NCBI GenBank assembly: GCA_963546395.1
Contig: CAUUMS010000030.1
Coordinates: 1-17,556, forward strand
Direction: 5' to 3'
Origin: Bacteroides_D sp963546395
Lineage (GTDB): Bacteria > Bacteroidota > Bacteroidia > Bacteroidales > CAJPTX01
Length of the DNA stretch: 17,556 nucleotides
Part shown: one piece after another, positions 7,772 through 16,700 of the stretch
How positions within the stretch are numbered: position 1 is the first letter of the stretch
Layout: the number at the start of each line of letters is the position of its first letter
The notes under the pieces: generated by a model
Databases searched by the model: none
Seen by the model: the letters and a program-made list of their open reading frames with translations, nothing else
What the model was told of the DNA's origin: nothing
Program-made: the position numbers and the translations under genes

Positions 7772-8350
7772 GTGAGCCAGGCGCAGGATTTTACACCCGG
7801 CTGCCAGCAGGGGAGCTACGAGGGGCGTAACGTTGCCATTATCTCCACGGAGTGGCATCGTGACATCGTGGAGATGCTCGTGCGCGATGCTGAGCATACG
7901 CTCGGCGAGGCGGGCATACGGGTGGAGCACTACGTGGTGCCGGGCAGCTTTGAGCTCCCGCAGGCCGCATCATTCATCTTGCAGCGTCGTAAAACGGCCG
8001 ATATCACGGATCCGCGTGGCGAGGTGAATAACCCGCAGCGCATGGGTTGCCCCATTGATGGCATCATTTGCTTTGGTGTGGTGGTGCAGGGGGATACGCC
8101 CCACTTTACGTTCATTTCGCAGGCTGTGGCCAATTCGCTAGAGCAGATTGCCTGCCACGATGGCCAGGCCAATAGGGTGCCAGTGATGTTCGGGGTGCTC
8201 ACCACGAACACGGTGCAGCAGGCTCGCGACAGGGCCGACGGCGCGCATAGCCGTAAGGGCGTGGAGGTGGCACAGGCGCTCATCCGCATGTTCGATTTCC
8301 AGTCACTGGCCACAGGGATGCGCTGGGAGCCAAGTGTAGAGGGCCGTTAG
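7772..8350 (+). CDS. ribH: 6,7-dimethyl-8-ribityllumazine synthase
   Basis: RibH condenses 5-amino-6-ribitylaminouracil with 3,4-dihydroxy-2-butanone 4-phosphate, the penultimate step of riboflavin synthesis, in the cytoplasm. Family motifs are present: GSFELP (58-63), and GVVVQGDTPHF (102-112) with the catalytic histidine at H111. R154 of the C-terminal RA motif is kept. The protein is 192 aa, longer than the usual 150-160. The extra length is mainly an insert at about residues 72-95, between the helix after SFELP and the strand leading to the histidine. The phosphate-binding lysine expected in RAxxK(x)4KG appears to be alanine (A158), while the later lysine K162 is kept. The start is GTG, with no ATG nearby in frame that would keep the first strand. 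Confidence 0.9.
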   Translation: MSQAQDFTPGCQQGSYEGRNVAIISTEWHRDIVEMLVRDAEHTLGEAGIRVEHYVVPGSFELPQAASFILQRRKTADITDPRGEVNNPQRMGCPIDGIICFGVVVQGDTPHFTFISQAVANSLEQIACHDGQANRVPVMFGVLTTNTVQQARDRADGAHSRKGVEVAQALIRMFDFQSLATGMRWEPSVEGR

Positions 8351-8461
8351 CGTGACGACATGCGCAAGCGGGAGGAGTCCCATGCTGGGCATGGCGCCAA
8401 GCTTTCTGGGAATCAGGAGTCGGCGTGATAGCCACCCGGTGGCGGTAGCGAGCAAGGGTTG

Positions 8462-9883
8462 ATGGGGGGGCTGTTGAGCGCCGAGGAGCGCATGGAGCGT
8501 CTGAGGCGTGCTCTGGGTGAGGCCTCGGCACGCTTGGGGCAGCCGGCCTACTTCGTGGGGGGCTACGTGCGCGACATGATGCTGGGTCGCCCCAATCACG
8601 ATATCGACATCGTAACGCTGGGCTCGGGCGTGGAGCTGGCTCGTGAGGTGGCCAGAGCCCTGGGACGCTTACGGGTCAATCAATTCAAGAATTTCGGCAC
8701 CGCGCAGCTGGTGTACGGCCCCTGGGAGGTGGAATTCGTGGGGGCGCGCAAGGAGTCGTACCGGGAGGATTCGCGCAAGCCGCTCGTGGAGGACGGCACG
8801 CTGGAGGAGGATCTGGCACGCCGCGATTTCACCATCAATGCCCTGGCTATGCCGGTGCAGGGGGAGGGCGTGGAGGTGGTGGATCTCTTTCGGGGACGGG
8901 AGGATCTGCGGCGGGGTATCATACGTACGCCCCTGGATCCTGAGGTCACCTTTAGCGATGACCCCCTGCGCATGATGCGGGCGGTGCGGTTTGCCTGCCA
9001 GCTCCGTTTCGACATCGAGCCGGTGACGTTGCACGCGCTGCGCACGCAGGCCCATCGGCTCTCCATCGTCTCACGGGAGCGCATCATCGATGAGTTCAAT
9101 AAGATCCTCCTGAGCCTGAAGCCCTCGGTGGGGCTGATACTGCTAGAGGAGACGGGTCTGTTGCCCCTGTTCCTGCCAGAGCTCTCAGCGTTGAGAGGGG
9201 TGGAGAACCTGGAGGGCGTTGGTCATAAGGACAACTTCTACCACACGGTACAGGTGGTGGATAATGTGGCTGCGCGGGGTGGCGATCTGTGGCTACGCTG
9301 GGCGGCCCTGCTGCACGATGTGGGGAAGGCGCAGACGAAACGCTTCGATGCACAGCACGGGTGGACATTCCACGCCCACGAGTTCGTGGGTTCTAAGATG
9401 GTGCCCCGGCTGTTTCGGCAGTTGCACATGCCGCAGAATGAGCACATGCGCTTTGTGCAGAAGCTGGTGGCACTGCATATGCGCCCTATCGCCCTGGTGG
9501 ATGAGGAGGTGACCGACAGCGCAGTGCGCCGGTTGCTATTCGACGCAGGGGACGATATTGACGCGCTGATGACGCTGTGCGAGGCGGATATCACCTCCAA
9601 GAATCCGCGCAAGGTGGAGCGTTACCTGCGTAACTTCCAGCTGGTGCGCCAGAAGCTGATGGACCTAGAGGCGCGGGATGCGGTGCGCAACTTTCAGCCC
9701 CCGGTGACGGGCGAGATGATCATGCAGATCTACGGCCTGACACCCTGCCGGGCGGTGGGGGAGATTAAGAATGCCATCAAGGATGCAATCCTCGATGGGG
9801 TGATTCGTAATGATCTGGAGGAGGCATTGGCCTTTATGCGCCAGAAGGCGCAGGAGCTCGGATTGTCCCCGGCAGAGCCGTAG
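8462..9883 (+). CDS. cca: CCA tRNA nucleotidyltransferase / poly(A) polymerase family protein with HD domain
   Basis: This class II nucleotidyltransferase is 473 aa. The head domain carries FVGGYVRDMMLG (31-40) and the catalytic carboxylates D47 and D49 in HDIDIV. RRDFTINAL near residue 120 is the ribose/template-binding motif. The neck region follows (FSDDPLRMMRAVRFACQL), then an HD domain with H285-D286 in LLHDVGKAQTKRF. Such proteins usually add or repair the CCA end of tRNA; poly(A) polymerase activity cannot be excluded from sequence alone. The frame is closed by a TAG at 8429. The ATG at 8462 is chosen over the overlapping TTG at 8459, with a possible AAGG 5 nt upstream. It begins 111 nt after ribH (a small GCCAC-CCG-GTGGC hairpin lies at 8431-8443) and is followed 26 nt later by tsaD. 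Confidence 0.92.
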   Translation: MGGLLSAEERMERLRRALGEASARLGQPAYFVGGYVRDMMLGRPNHDIDIVTLGSGVELAREVARALGRLRVNQFKNFGTAQLVYGPWEVEFVGARKESYREDSRKPLVEDGTLEEDLARRDFTINALAMPVQGEGVEVVDLFRGREDLRRGIIRTPLDPEVTFSDDPLRMMRAVRFACQLRFDIEPVTLHALRTQAHRLSIVSRERIIDEFNKILLSLKPSVGLILLEETGLLPLFLPELSALRGVENLEGVGHKDNFYHTVQVVDNVAARGGDLWLRWAALLHDVGKAQTKRFDAQHGWTFHAHEFVGSKMVPRLFRQLHMPQNEHMRFVQKLVALHMRPIALVDEEVTDSAVRRLLFDAGDDIDALMTLCEADITSKNPRKVERYLRNFQLVRQKLMDLEARDAVRNFQPPVTGEMIMQIYGLTPCRAVGEIKNAIKDAILDGVIRNDLEEALAFMRQKAQELGLSPAEP

Positions 9884-9909
9884 GGGCCTGGTGTAGATGT
9901 TAGGTGGCG

Positions 9910-10938
9910 ATGGAGATTAAGTCCGATCCGTGGATTCTAGGGGTTGAGTCGAGCTGCGATGACACGTCGGCGGCCGTGCTGCATGGGCCCGTGCTGAAGA
10001 GCAATCTCATCTGCTCCCAGCGGGTGCATGAGCAGTATGGGGGGGTCGTTCCCGAGCTCGCCTCGAGGGCGCATCTGTCGAACATCGTGCCGGTGGTGGC
10101 TCAGGCTATCGCTGAGGCAGGGATCGAGCCCTCGGCCATTGATGCGGTGGCCTTCACCCGTGGGCCCGGATTGCTGGGGGCATTGCTGGTGGGTACCTCT
10201 TTCGCCAAGGGATTTGCGCTGGCTCACCGGATTCCGCTGGTGGAGGTGAATCACCTTCAAGGCCACATCCTCTCCCCCTTCTTGCAGGCTGAAGAGGGGC
10301 ACAAGGCCCCCGCATTCCCACATCTGGCACTGGTGGTCTCTGGGGGGCATACGCAAATCGTGCGCGTGGACGGGCCGCTCTCCATGGCTGTACTCGGCAA
10401 CACGATAGATGATGCTGCGGGGGAGGCGTTCGATAAGTGCGCAAAGGTGATCGGCCTGCCATACCCCGGGGGGCCACACGTGGATCGGCTAGCGAGCGAG
10501 GGCAATCCGCATGCATTCAGCCTGGCGAAACCACTGCCGCAGGGCCTCGACTTCAGTTTCAGCGGCCTGAAGACATCGTTCCTGTACACGGTGCGCGATG
10601 GGCTGGCGCAGGATGCGTCCTTCGTGGAGCAGCACCGGGCCGATCTGTGCGCCTCGCTTCAGCATACAATCATTGAAATTCTGCTGCGTAAGCTGGATAA
10701 GGCCGTCGCATCCACAGGGATCCGTTGCGTGACGCTGGGGGGCGGGGTGGCTGCCAACTCGGGGCTACGGAATGCCCTAGTGGCGTGGGGGCAGAAGAGG
10801 GGGGCTGAGGTGTTTCTGCCCGAGCGTCGATTCACCACTGACAACGCGGCGATGATAGCCATTGCAGGCCTGTTCCGTTACCGTGCGGGGCTCTTTGCTA
10901 GCCAAGACCTCACGCCTGCCCCACGGCTGGCTGTATAG
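9910..10938 (+). CDS. tsaD: tRNA N6-adenosine threonylcarbamoyltransferase TsaD
   Basis: TsaD transfers the threonylcarbamoyl group to A37 of ANN-decoding tRNAs, together with TsaB and TsaE (not in this window). The 342-aa product has the N-terminal ATPase-like GVESSCDDTSAAV, then QRVHEQYGGVVPELASRAH, AFTRGPGLLGAL and the metal-binding pair H115 and H119 in NHLQGHI. VSGGHTQIV, TIDDAAGEAFDK, FSFSGLKTS, LGGGVAANSGLR and TDNAAM with D311 follow. All are canonical. The ATG at 9910 is preferred; a GTG two codons earlier is also possible, and an AGGTGG lies just ahead. It closes the plus-strand run and converges with the exonuclease gene. Confidence 0.97.
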   Translation: MEIKSDPWILGVESSCDDTSAAVLHGPVLKSNLICSQRVHEQYGGVVPELASRAHLSNIVPVVAQAIAEAGIEPSAIDAVAFTRGPGLLGALLVGTSFAKGFALAHRIPLVEVNHLQGHILSPFLQAEEGHKAPAFPHLALVVSGGHTQIVRVDGPLSMAVLGNTIDDAAGEAFDKCAKVIGLPYPGGPHVDRLASEGNPHAFSLAKPLPQGLDFSFSGLKTSFLYTVRDGLAQDASFVEQHRADLCASLQHTIIEILLRKLDKAVASTGIRCVTLGGGVAANSGLRNALVAWGQKRGAEVFLPERRFTTDNAAMIAIAGLFRYRAGLFASQDLTPAPRLAV

Positions 10939-10964
10939 ACACTCCTGCGGTTCGCGCCGCTACT

Positions 10965-10997
10965 GTAAGCGGTTGGCAGCGAGGGGATGAGGCTTAC
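10965..10997. terminator. Possible shared terminator between convergent genes
   Basis: GTAAGC (10965-10970) and GCTTAC (10992-10997) form a 6-bp inverted repeat with a long loop in the 68-nt gap between the ends of tsaD and the exonuclease gene. No T-tract is present. Position is the main argument; the structure itself is weak. Confidence 0.2.
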
Positions 10998-11006
10998 GCT
11001 CGGATG

Positions 11007-11501
11007 CTACAGGATTTGCAAGGCGATGTGCGCGCACGCCTCGGCATCGGCCAGGGCGTGGTGGTGGTTCTCTAGCAGGTATCCGCATTGCGCCGCCACA
11101 GTGTGCAGCTGATGATCGCGCAGCCGCGGCCCGAAGTGACGCCTTGAGGCGTTGAGGGTGCAGTAGAATGGGTTGCGCAGGGGCCCCAGTCCGTAGTGCT
11201 CGAGCACGGCCACCAGGCAACTCTTATCGAAGGGCGCATTATGTGCCACCAGCGGCAGGGTGCCGATGAATGCGCTGATGTCGCCCCATAGGTCGGGGAA
11301 CTTGGGCGCGGGGTCGGTATCGGCCTTGGAGAGGCCATGGATTAGCGTGAAGTCTGGCAGGTAGTAGTTGGGGTAGGGGTGTATGAGCCGGTACATTTGC
11401 CCTGCGATTTGGCCCCCCTCCACACGCACGAGGCCCACGCTGCATGCGCTCGTGCGGCACCGATTGGCGGTCTCAAAGTCAATGGCTACAAAGTCCTGCA
11501 T
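11007..11501 (-). CDS. 3'-5' exonuclease, DnaQ/DEDDh family
   Basis: The 164-aa protein is a stand-alone DEDDh exonuclease domain, cytoplasmic, able in principle to remove nucleotides from 3' ends of DNA or RNA. The four acidic residues and the histidine are visible: D8 and E10 in AIDFETA, D92 in HNAPFDKS, and H147 with D152 in HHALADA. IHGLSKAD at 54-61 corresponds to the usual IHGI(T/S) substrate-binding stretch. There is no polymerase, helicase or BRCT domain, so it is not the main proofreading subunit by sequence alone, though it belongs to the same family. The ATG at 11501 is preferred, with GAGCGGG upstream; a GTG five codons earlier (11516) is possible. It faces tsaD tail to tail. Confidence 0.88.
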   Translation of the reverse strand: MQDFVAIDFETANRCRTSACSVGLVRVEGGQIAGQMYRLIHPYPNYYLPDFTLIHGLSKADTDPAPKFPDLWGDISAFIGTLPLVAHNAPFDKSCLVAVLEHYGLGPLRNPFYCTLNASRRHFGPRLRDHQLHTVAAQCGYLLENHHHALADAEACAHIALQIL

Positions 11502-11583
11502 GTCCCGCTCGTTCACGTCCTGGGTATCTCAGTCCTCTCGCTATAGGTCGCAGAGGTTATGCTCCCACCCAGGTTTACCTGCG

Positions 11584-11591
11584 TAAAGGTA
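11584..11591 (-). promoter_or_regulatory. Near-consensus -7 promoter for the exonuclease gene
   Basis: On the minus strand the sequence is TACCTTTA, one base from TAnnTTTG, 82 nt before the chosen ATG. The TTTAC just after it is repeated inverted as GTAAA a few bases on. No -33 element is evident, so this is a weak call. Confidence 0.3.
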
Positions 11592-13738
11592 GCGCATCTT
11601 TCGCTACTCTGCCTGAGGGATGATGCGCAGCCATGGCGACGCATCCGAAGCACAGGGGTACAGCGGCATTTATTATTGGCACGCTCCAGCAGGTGTGCCG
11701 CTTGCGCGAGAGTTGCTCTGGGGTGTTATGCCGGTTGCCCGCAGTTTCCGGATGGTTAGCCTCTTAGCCTCTCCCTGGTGGTGAGTTTCTGCGGGTATTG
11801 GGTGCATTGGTGGATGGGGTGGGCTACGGTTTGCCTGGAGCTTCTACGCTCGTTTGAAAGGTACGTGGTGTTGTCCTGTCGGCTGCTAAGGGCATATTGA
11901 AGGCCTTATTACTCGTGGATGATACGGCTATGATGCAAGCTGCTCGGTATGGGGTAATAGGCTTTACTCCACGGCATTTTGCCGCTGCTAGGGTGGGGAT
12001 GGAATGCGGTGGCTTCTAGTCAGGTTGCTGTAGTGGCCATCTTCTTTGCTTTGCCTGACTGCCTTGTGAGGGGATCTACGGTCGTTTGGGGTGTATTCTG
12101 GCCTATACCGCATTGCGCAGCGTGATGCGTAGTGAGTGTCCGTACGCATTACAGCGACTGATTTGCTGGTTGTACGCATCCGCTGAGCCTGGTGCGGTGG
12201 TAACCATGGACATTTTACTGCCGTGGGTGTAGTGCCCTTCGCATCTTTCGAAGGTCGGTGTCAGGCCTGCATGTAGAGGCTCTAGTGAGTTTTTGCCCAA
12301 TGTTACCCGACATTTTTGCTGCAGTAGGGCCCTTCAGGGACGATGATGCCGGGCTGCTGGCTACGCTGTGCTACACGCTCCACGTAGGAGTCGGGCCCTG
12401 ACGGAGGGAGGGTGATGCCCCTTCTAATATTCCATACTCTCCAGTATAGCTTCATTCCCGATGCGGAGGGCGATTTGAGGCGCGCAAGGGGGTACTGACC
12501 GATTCATTGTATGTGGTGCTTTCTGCGACTCCTGTGCACAGGCTTTGTGAGCCTACTCCAGTGGCCCGATAGGCCGGTATGTGCTCAGTTTGCACTGGAG
12601 GTACTGAACTCGTACCCTATGCGGTGCAGCGTGTACGCCCGCTTTGCGAGCTCTCGACTGTGTGACTTTTCTAGCGGGCAGTGGCTCCGATGATCTAGCA
12701 CATTACCATGGCATCGGCCAGTCTTGTTGTGCCTCCGTGGATGGCAGCTCCCATGCTTGCATGGCAAATGCGGTTGCGCCTTGAGTGCTACATGCTCTGC
12801 GGGGCTAGCTCCATGGGGAACCGGATGTAGTCCATACGTCGCTAGATTCAAGTTGTGGGGGCGCTCGTGCGCCCCAGGGATGTCAGATGCTACTAGTCCC
12901 AGTGCCCCGTGCGCTCGCACGTGACTAACTCCACTATCCCCGATGCGCTCATGCGCCAGGGAGCTGCTCCACTAGCTTTAAGCGGATGTGCAAGGACTGC
13001 TGTGGCTCCCATTCCTGCGATTGCACGTATTATGCTGTCAGCGTCTCCCGAATTGTTTCCTTGTGGATAGGGTAGGCCAGAGCCACATGCGTGGGTTGAG
13101 GTGGCCTGTACTTGAATCATAGCCGAGCTCCCCTAGTCATCATACGGCATGTTACAGGTGATCGTAGCTGGCATACACTTGCTTTCGTCGCTTATCCGAA
13201 TCATAAATCCCAGTCGCAACAGCGTATTCTCCCCTTGGGCTATGCGATTGCACCATTAATGACGCTCAGTTGTGTGATGGTTGCAATTGCGGAGATGCCG
13301 CAATGTGAAGTCCTTAGGATGCTGCCTAAAGCGGGGTGCTATCCGGGCCTCTTTTCGATGGCATCTCTACACGCTTTACGGGCGAGGGTGCATCAGCATG
13401 TGTAATCGCTGGCAAAATCTGATTGTATGCGAGAGGTTGCTGCCCAGTATTCTAGGCTGGGCGATGCCTTTCCAGCGTCTGCCAATGCTTAGGGTGAGTG
13501 CGAGCCGTAATGCTGCAACCCGCCTCGGGATGCTGTGGCTTGCTAATGATACCCTATCTCTCAGCTGATGCGTCACGTGCTGTTGCGCTCATCCCACGCC
13601 ACGCCGATAATCTTCCATAAGGTATTCCGTGCCTAGTCATCCACTTACCGAGCTTCGGGCCTACCTACCTCAACTCTCGCTTGGTAGGGTTTGGCCTTAG
13701 GAATGCCTCTCTGGTCATTGTGCATGGCCATTATACGC
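11592..13738. other. Long gene-free stretch of about 2.1 kb
   Basis: No convincing coding region was found on either strand. Stops are frequent in all six frames and the longest open frames (about 60-110 codons) translate to Cys-, His-, Arg- and Ser-rich strings without domains or signal peptides. Three sampled 60-nt lines (starting 11761, 12661 and 13201) contain 34, 32 and 28 G+C, below the neighbouring genes. The left part is visibly G/T-rich on the plus strand (line 11821: 20 T against 7 A, 20 G against 13 C). No tRNA, tmRNA, RNase P RNA or SRP RNA signature was recognised. Local structures include three related hairpins at 12858-12956. It may be decayed genes, an unannotated RNA, or simply spacer. 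Confidence 0.55.
12858..12956. repeat. Three short hairpins sharing a GCGCTC core
   Basis: GGGGCGC-TCGT-GCGCCCC (12858-12875) is a perfect 7-bp stem. CGTGCG-CT-CGCACG (12908-12921) is a perfect 6-bp stem. GCGC-TCAT-GCGC (12945-12956) is a 4-bp stem. Each contains GCGCTC at its centre, and the first and third are followed by (C)CCAGGGA or CCAGGGA. They could be a degraded repeat or part of a structured RNA. Confidence 0.35.
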
Positions 13739-13774
13739 CGCAGGGGCCACTGGCATTTGCCAGTGGCCCCTGCG
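13739..13774 (-). terminator. Perfect 17-bp hairpin at the 3' end of secDF
   Basis: Positions 13739-13755 are the exact reverse complement of 13758-13774, leaving TT in the centre; in RNA the loop would probably be four bases. The core is GGGGCCACTGGC / GCCAGTGGCCCC. It starts 22 nt beyond the secDF stop codon, the expected place for a terminator. No T-tract follows on the minus strand, so it may work with another factor or stabilise the message 3' end. Confidence 0.65.
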
Positions 13775-13795
13775 CTATTCGTGAACTGCGTAAGG

Positions 13796-16700
13796 TTATC
13801 CCTTCGTGGTGGGCTCCTTCGACTTCTTGCCCTGCAGGTCGTAAACCAGCGGGGCAGCGATGAAGATGGAGCAGTAGGTACCTACAATTACGCCAATCGT
13901 CAGACTGAATACAAACCCTCTGATGCTTTCGCCTCCAAAGAACACCATCGGGATTAGCACAGAGAGCGTACTTACCGAGGTGGCGATGGTACGGGTGAGG
14001 GTACTGTTGATGGCCCCATCGATGGTGCGCTGCATATCATGACGTGGGTACAGACCGATGAACTCGCGGATGCGGTCGAAGATTACCACTGTGTCATTGA
14101 TGGAGTAACCGATGATGGTGAGCACCGCTGCCACGAAGGCCTGGTCAATCTCAAGCGTGAAAGGTACAATCCCCCAAAGCAGCGTGTAGAGGCCGATGAC
14201 GATGATCGAGTTGTGGGCCAGTCCTACTACGGCACCCGCGCTGAAACGCCAGTTCTTGAATCGTCCGAGGATGTAGAGGAAGATAACAGCCATGGCCAGT
14301 ATCACGGCGATGACGGCCTCACGGCGAATGTCAAGCGCAATGGTCGGGCCCACCTTGGTGCTGCTCAGCTTGTAGTCGTCGATGAAACGCTGGTAGGTGG
14401 CATCGCTGGGGAGCATCGGGCGGAGCCCCGTGTACACGAGCGAGTCTACCTCGTCATCCACCTCCTGGCTATCGTCGTCGATCTTGTACTTGGTGGTAAT
14501 CTTCACCTGGTTGAGCTCGCCGAACGTCTTCACCTGAGGACGCTGCTTGAGGGTCTTCTCGAGCAGGCTAGCCACCTCATCCGTGGAGACCTTCTCATTG
14601 AACCGTACCTCATAGGTGCGTCCCCCTACAAAGTCGATACCAGCATCGAAGCCGCGCACGAAGAGCGACACGCATATGGCCACGATGAGAATGCCGGAGA
14701 AGATGTAGGCGTAACGACGATTCTGGATGAAACGGAAGCTGGCATTCTTCAGGAGATTCTTCGTCAGCACCGTGGAGAACGTGAGCTTCCAGTTCCGCTT
14801 CAGCATCCACTCGATAACGAGACGGGTGATGAAGATCGCCGTGAACATGGAGGTGAGGATACCGATAACGAGCGTGGTAGCAAAACCCTTGATGGGGCCT
14901 GAGCCGAACACGTAGAGGATAATCCCCGTGAGCAGCGTCGTCACATTACCGTCAACGATGGCCGAGAGGGCATTCTTGAAACCGTCGGCTACTGATGCGT
15001 TCAGCCCTTTGCCTTGGGCCAACTCTTCCTTCGTGCGCTCGAATATGAGCACGTTGGCATCTACGGCCATACCCAGCGTGAGCACGATACCCGCAATCCC
15101 AGGTAGCGTCAGCGTGGCCTGGAATGAGGCCAACACGCCGATGATGAAGAACAGGTTGGTGAGGAGTGCAAAGTCAGCAATCAAGCCCGCACGAGTGCTG
15201 TAGTAGCACAGCATGAAGAGCAGGATGATGACGAGGCTTATCACGAAGGAGGTAACCCCGGAGTCGATAGCCTTTTGGCCTAGAGATGGGCCCACGAGCT
15301 CCTCCTGAATAATCCTTGCGGGAGCAGGGAGCTTACCCGATTGCAGCACGTTGACAAGGTCCTTCGCCTCCTTGATGGAGAAGCCTCCGGTGATGGAAGA
15401 GCGGCCACCCTTAATCTCAGAGCGTACCGATGGGAACGAGTACACGTAGTCGTCCAGGACGATGGCGATGGAGCGGTTCAGGTTGTCAGCGGTCATGCGC
15501 GCCCACACCTTGGCCCCCTCGGCATTCATCCACATGAGGACTTCGCTCTCACCGCGTGTCTGGGCGAGCTCGCTACGCGCACCAGCAATGGCACCACCAT
15601 CGAGCTTCGGGCGACCATCCCGACTCGTTACCTTGATGGCAACCAGCTGATAGATGCTTTTGGTCTTATCCCATTCCGGTGGCTTTACCGTCCAGAGTAG
15701 ACGGAGGTCGTGAGGCAGCAGATGCGCAATCTGAGGATTGTTGAATATCGCATTGATGGATGCCGTGTCACGGTAGTGAGCCATACCCACCACCGGCCCG
15801 GGGTACAGCTCCCCTTGCTGCGTCATCGATGGGGTTAGAAGCGCGAACAGAGGATTCTTACGGGCAAACGTTTCCCGATTGAACACGGTGTCTTGCGCAT
15901 TCTGGGCAGAGGCCGCCACGGCCTCGGAGAGCCCGCCATTACGCAGGGTGTCCCCGTTTGGCTCAACGGCCACCGTGTCGGGACGCTGTAGGCTATCGAC
16001 GAGAGCAGCAGGAGCCTCCTCTTCGGCACCCCCATTGAGACGGCTCGCAAGCTCGTTCACGCGCAGCAGCACGTCGTAGACCTCACGGTTCTCGAATGTT
16101 TCCCAGAACTCCAGGCTGGCCGTCCCTTGCAGCAGCTTACGCACACGCTCGGGATCCTTCACACCAGGCAACTCCACGAGAATACGACCCGAACGCTCGA
16201 GGCGCTGAACGTTGGGCTGCGTAACCCCAAAGCGGTCGATACGGTTCCGGATAATCGTGTAGGAGTTCTCGATGGCACCCTCAGATTCCTCACGCAAAAC
16301 CTTGAGCACCTGCTCATTGCTCGCGTTGAACGGAATCTTATCCCTCAGCTCGATGGTGCTGAATATGGCCGCCAGCTTGCCCTGCGGGTTGATCTCCTCG
16401 TAGGCACGAGCAAACCGATCCACGAAGTTCTCGCTCGGAGCCATCGTGCGCGCCTTGTTGAGAGCCGCCACGAAATCGGGATCTGCGCTGTGGTTGGACA
16501 GGGAGAGGAGCACGTCATAGACGGACACCTCGAGCATCACGTTCATCCCGCCCTTCAGGTCGAGGCCCAGATTTATCTCCCGCTCCTTGCAGTCGCTGTA
16601 GGAGTACTTGCGTAGCCAGAAAAAATTGTACACCGTTTCGCCCGACATCGAGTCGAGGTAGGTGGCTTCGGCCTTCTTCAGCGCCTTCTCGTGCTCCAGC

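Noticed and set aside
8360..8428. 22-codon open frame between ribH and cca
   Set aside because: A complete ATG-to-TGA frame in the 111-nt gap, but hydrophilic and without homology that I can recognise; this length is expected by chance.
12531..12542. Perfect 12-bp palindrome CCTGTGCACAGG
   Set aside because: A few palindromes of this size are expected by chance in 17.5 kb, and no gene start is nearby for an operator.
12585..12920. 111-codon open frame on the minus strand in the gene-free stretch
   Set aside because: His- and Arg-rich translation without hydrophobic core or domain, and it overlaps one of the clustered hairpins.
13059..13070. Possible DnaA box (TATCCACAA on the minus strand)
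   Set aside because: A single near-match with no second box, no AT-rich unwinding region and no dnaA or dnaN nearby, so no origin is supported.
13112..13405. 97-codon open frame on the plus strand
   Set aside because: Would need a TTG start; no promoter, no recognisable domain, and composition is like the surrounding non-coding sequence.
14039..14902. 287-codon open frame on the plus strand
   Set aside because: It is antisense to the secDF coding sequence, which has all family motifs; the translation is a His/Glu/Asp-rich shadow without any domain.
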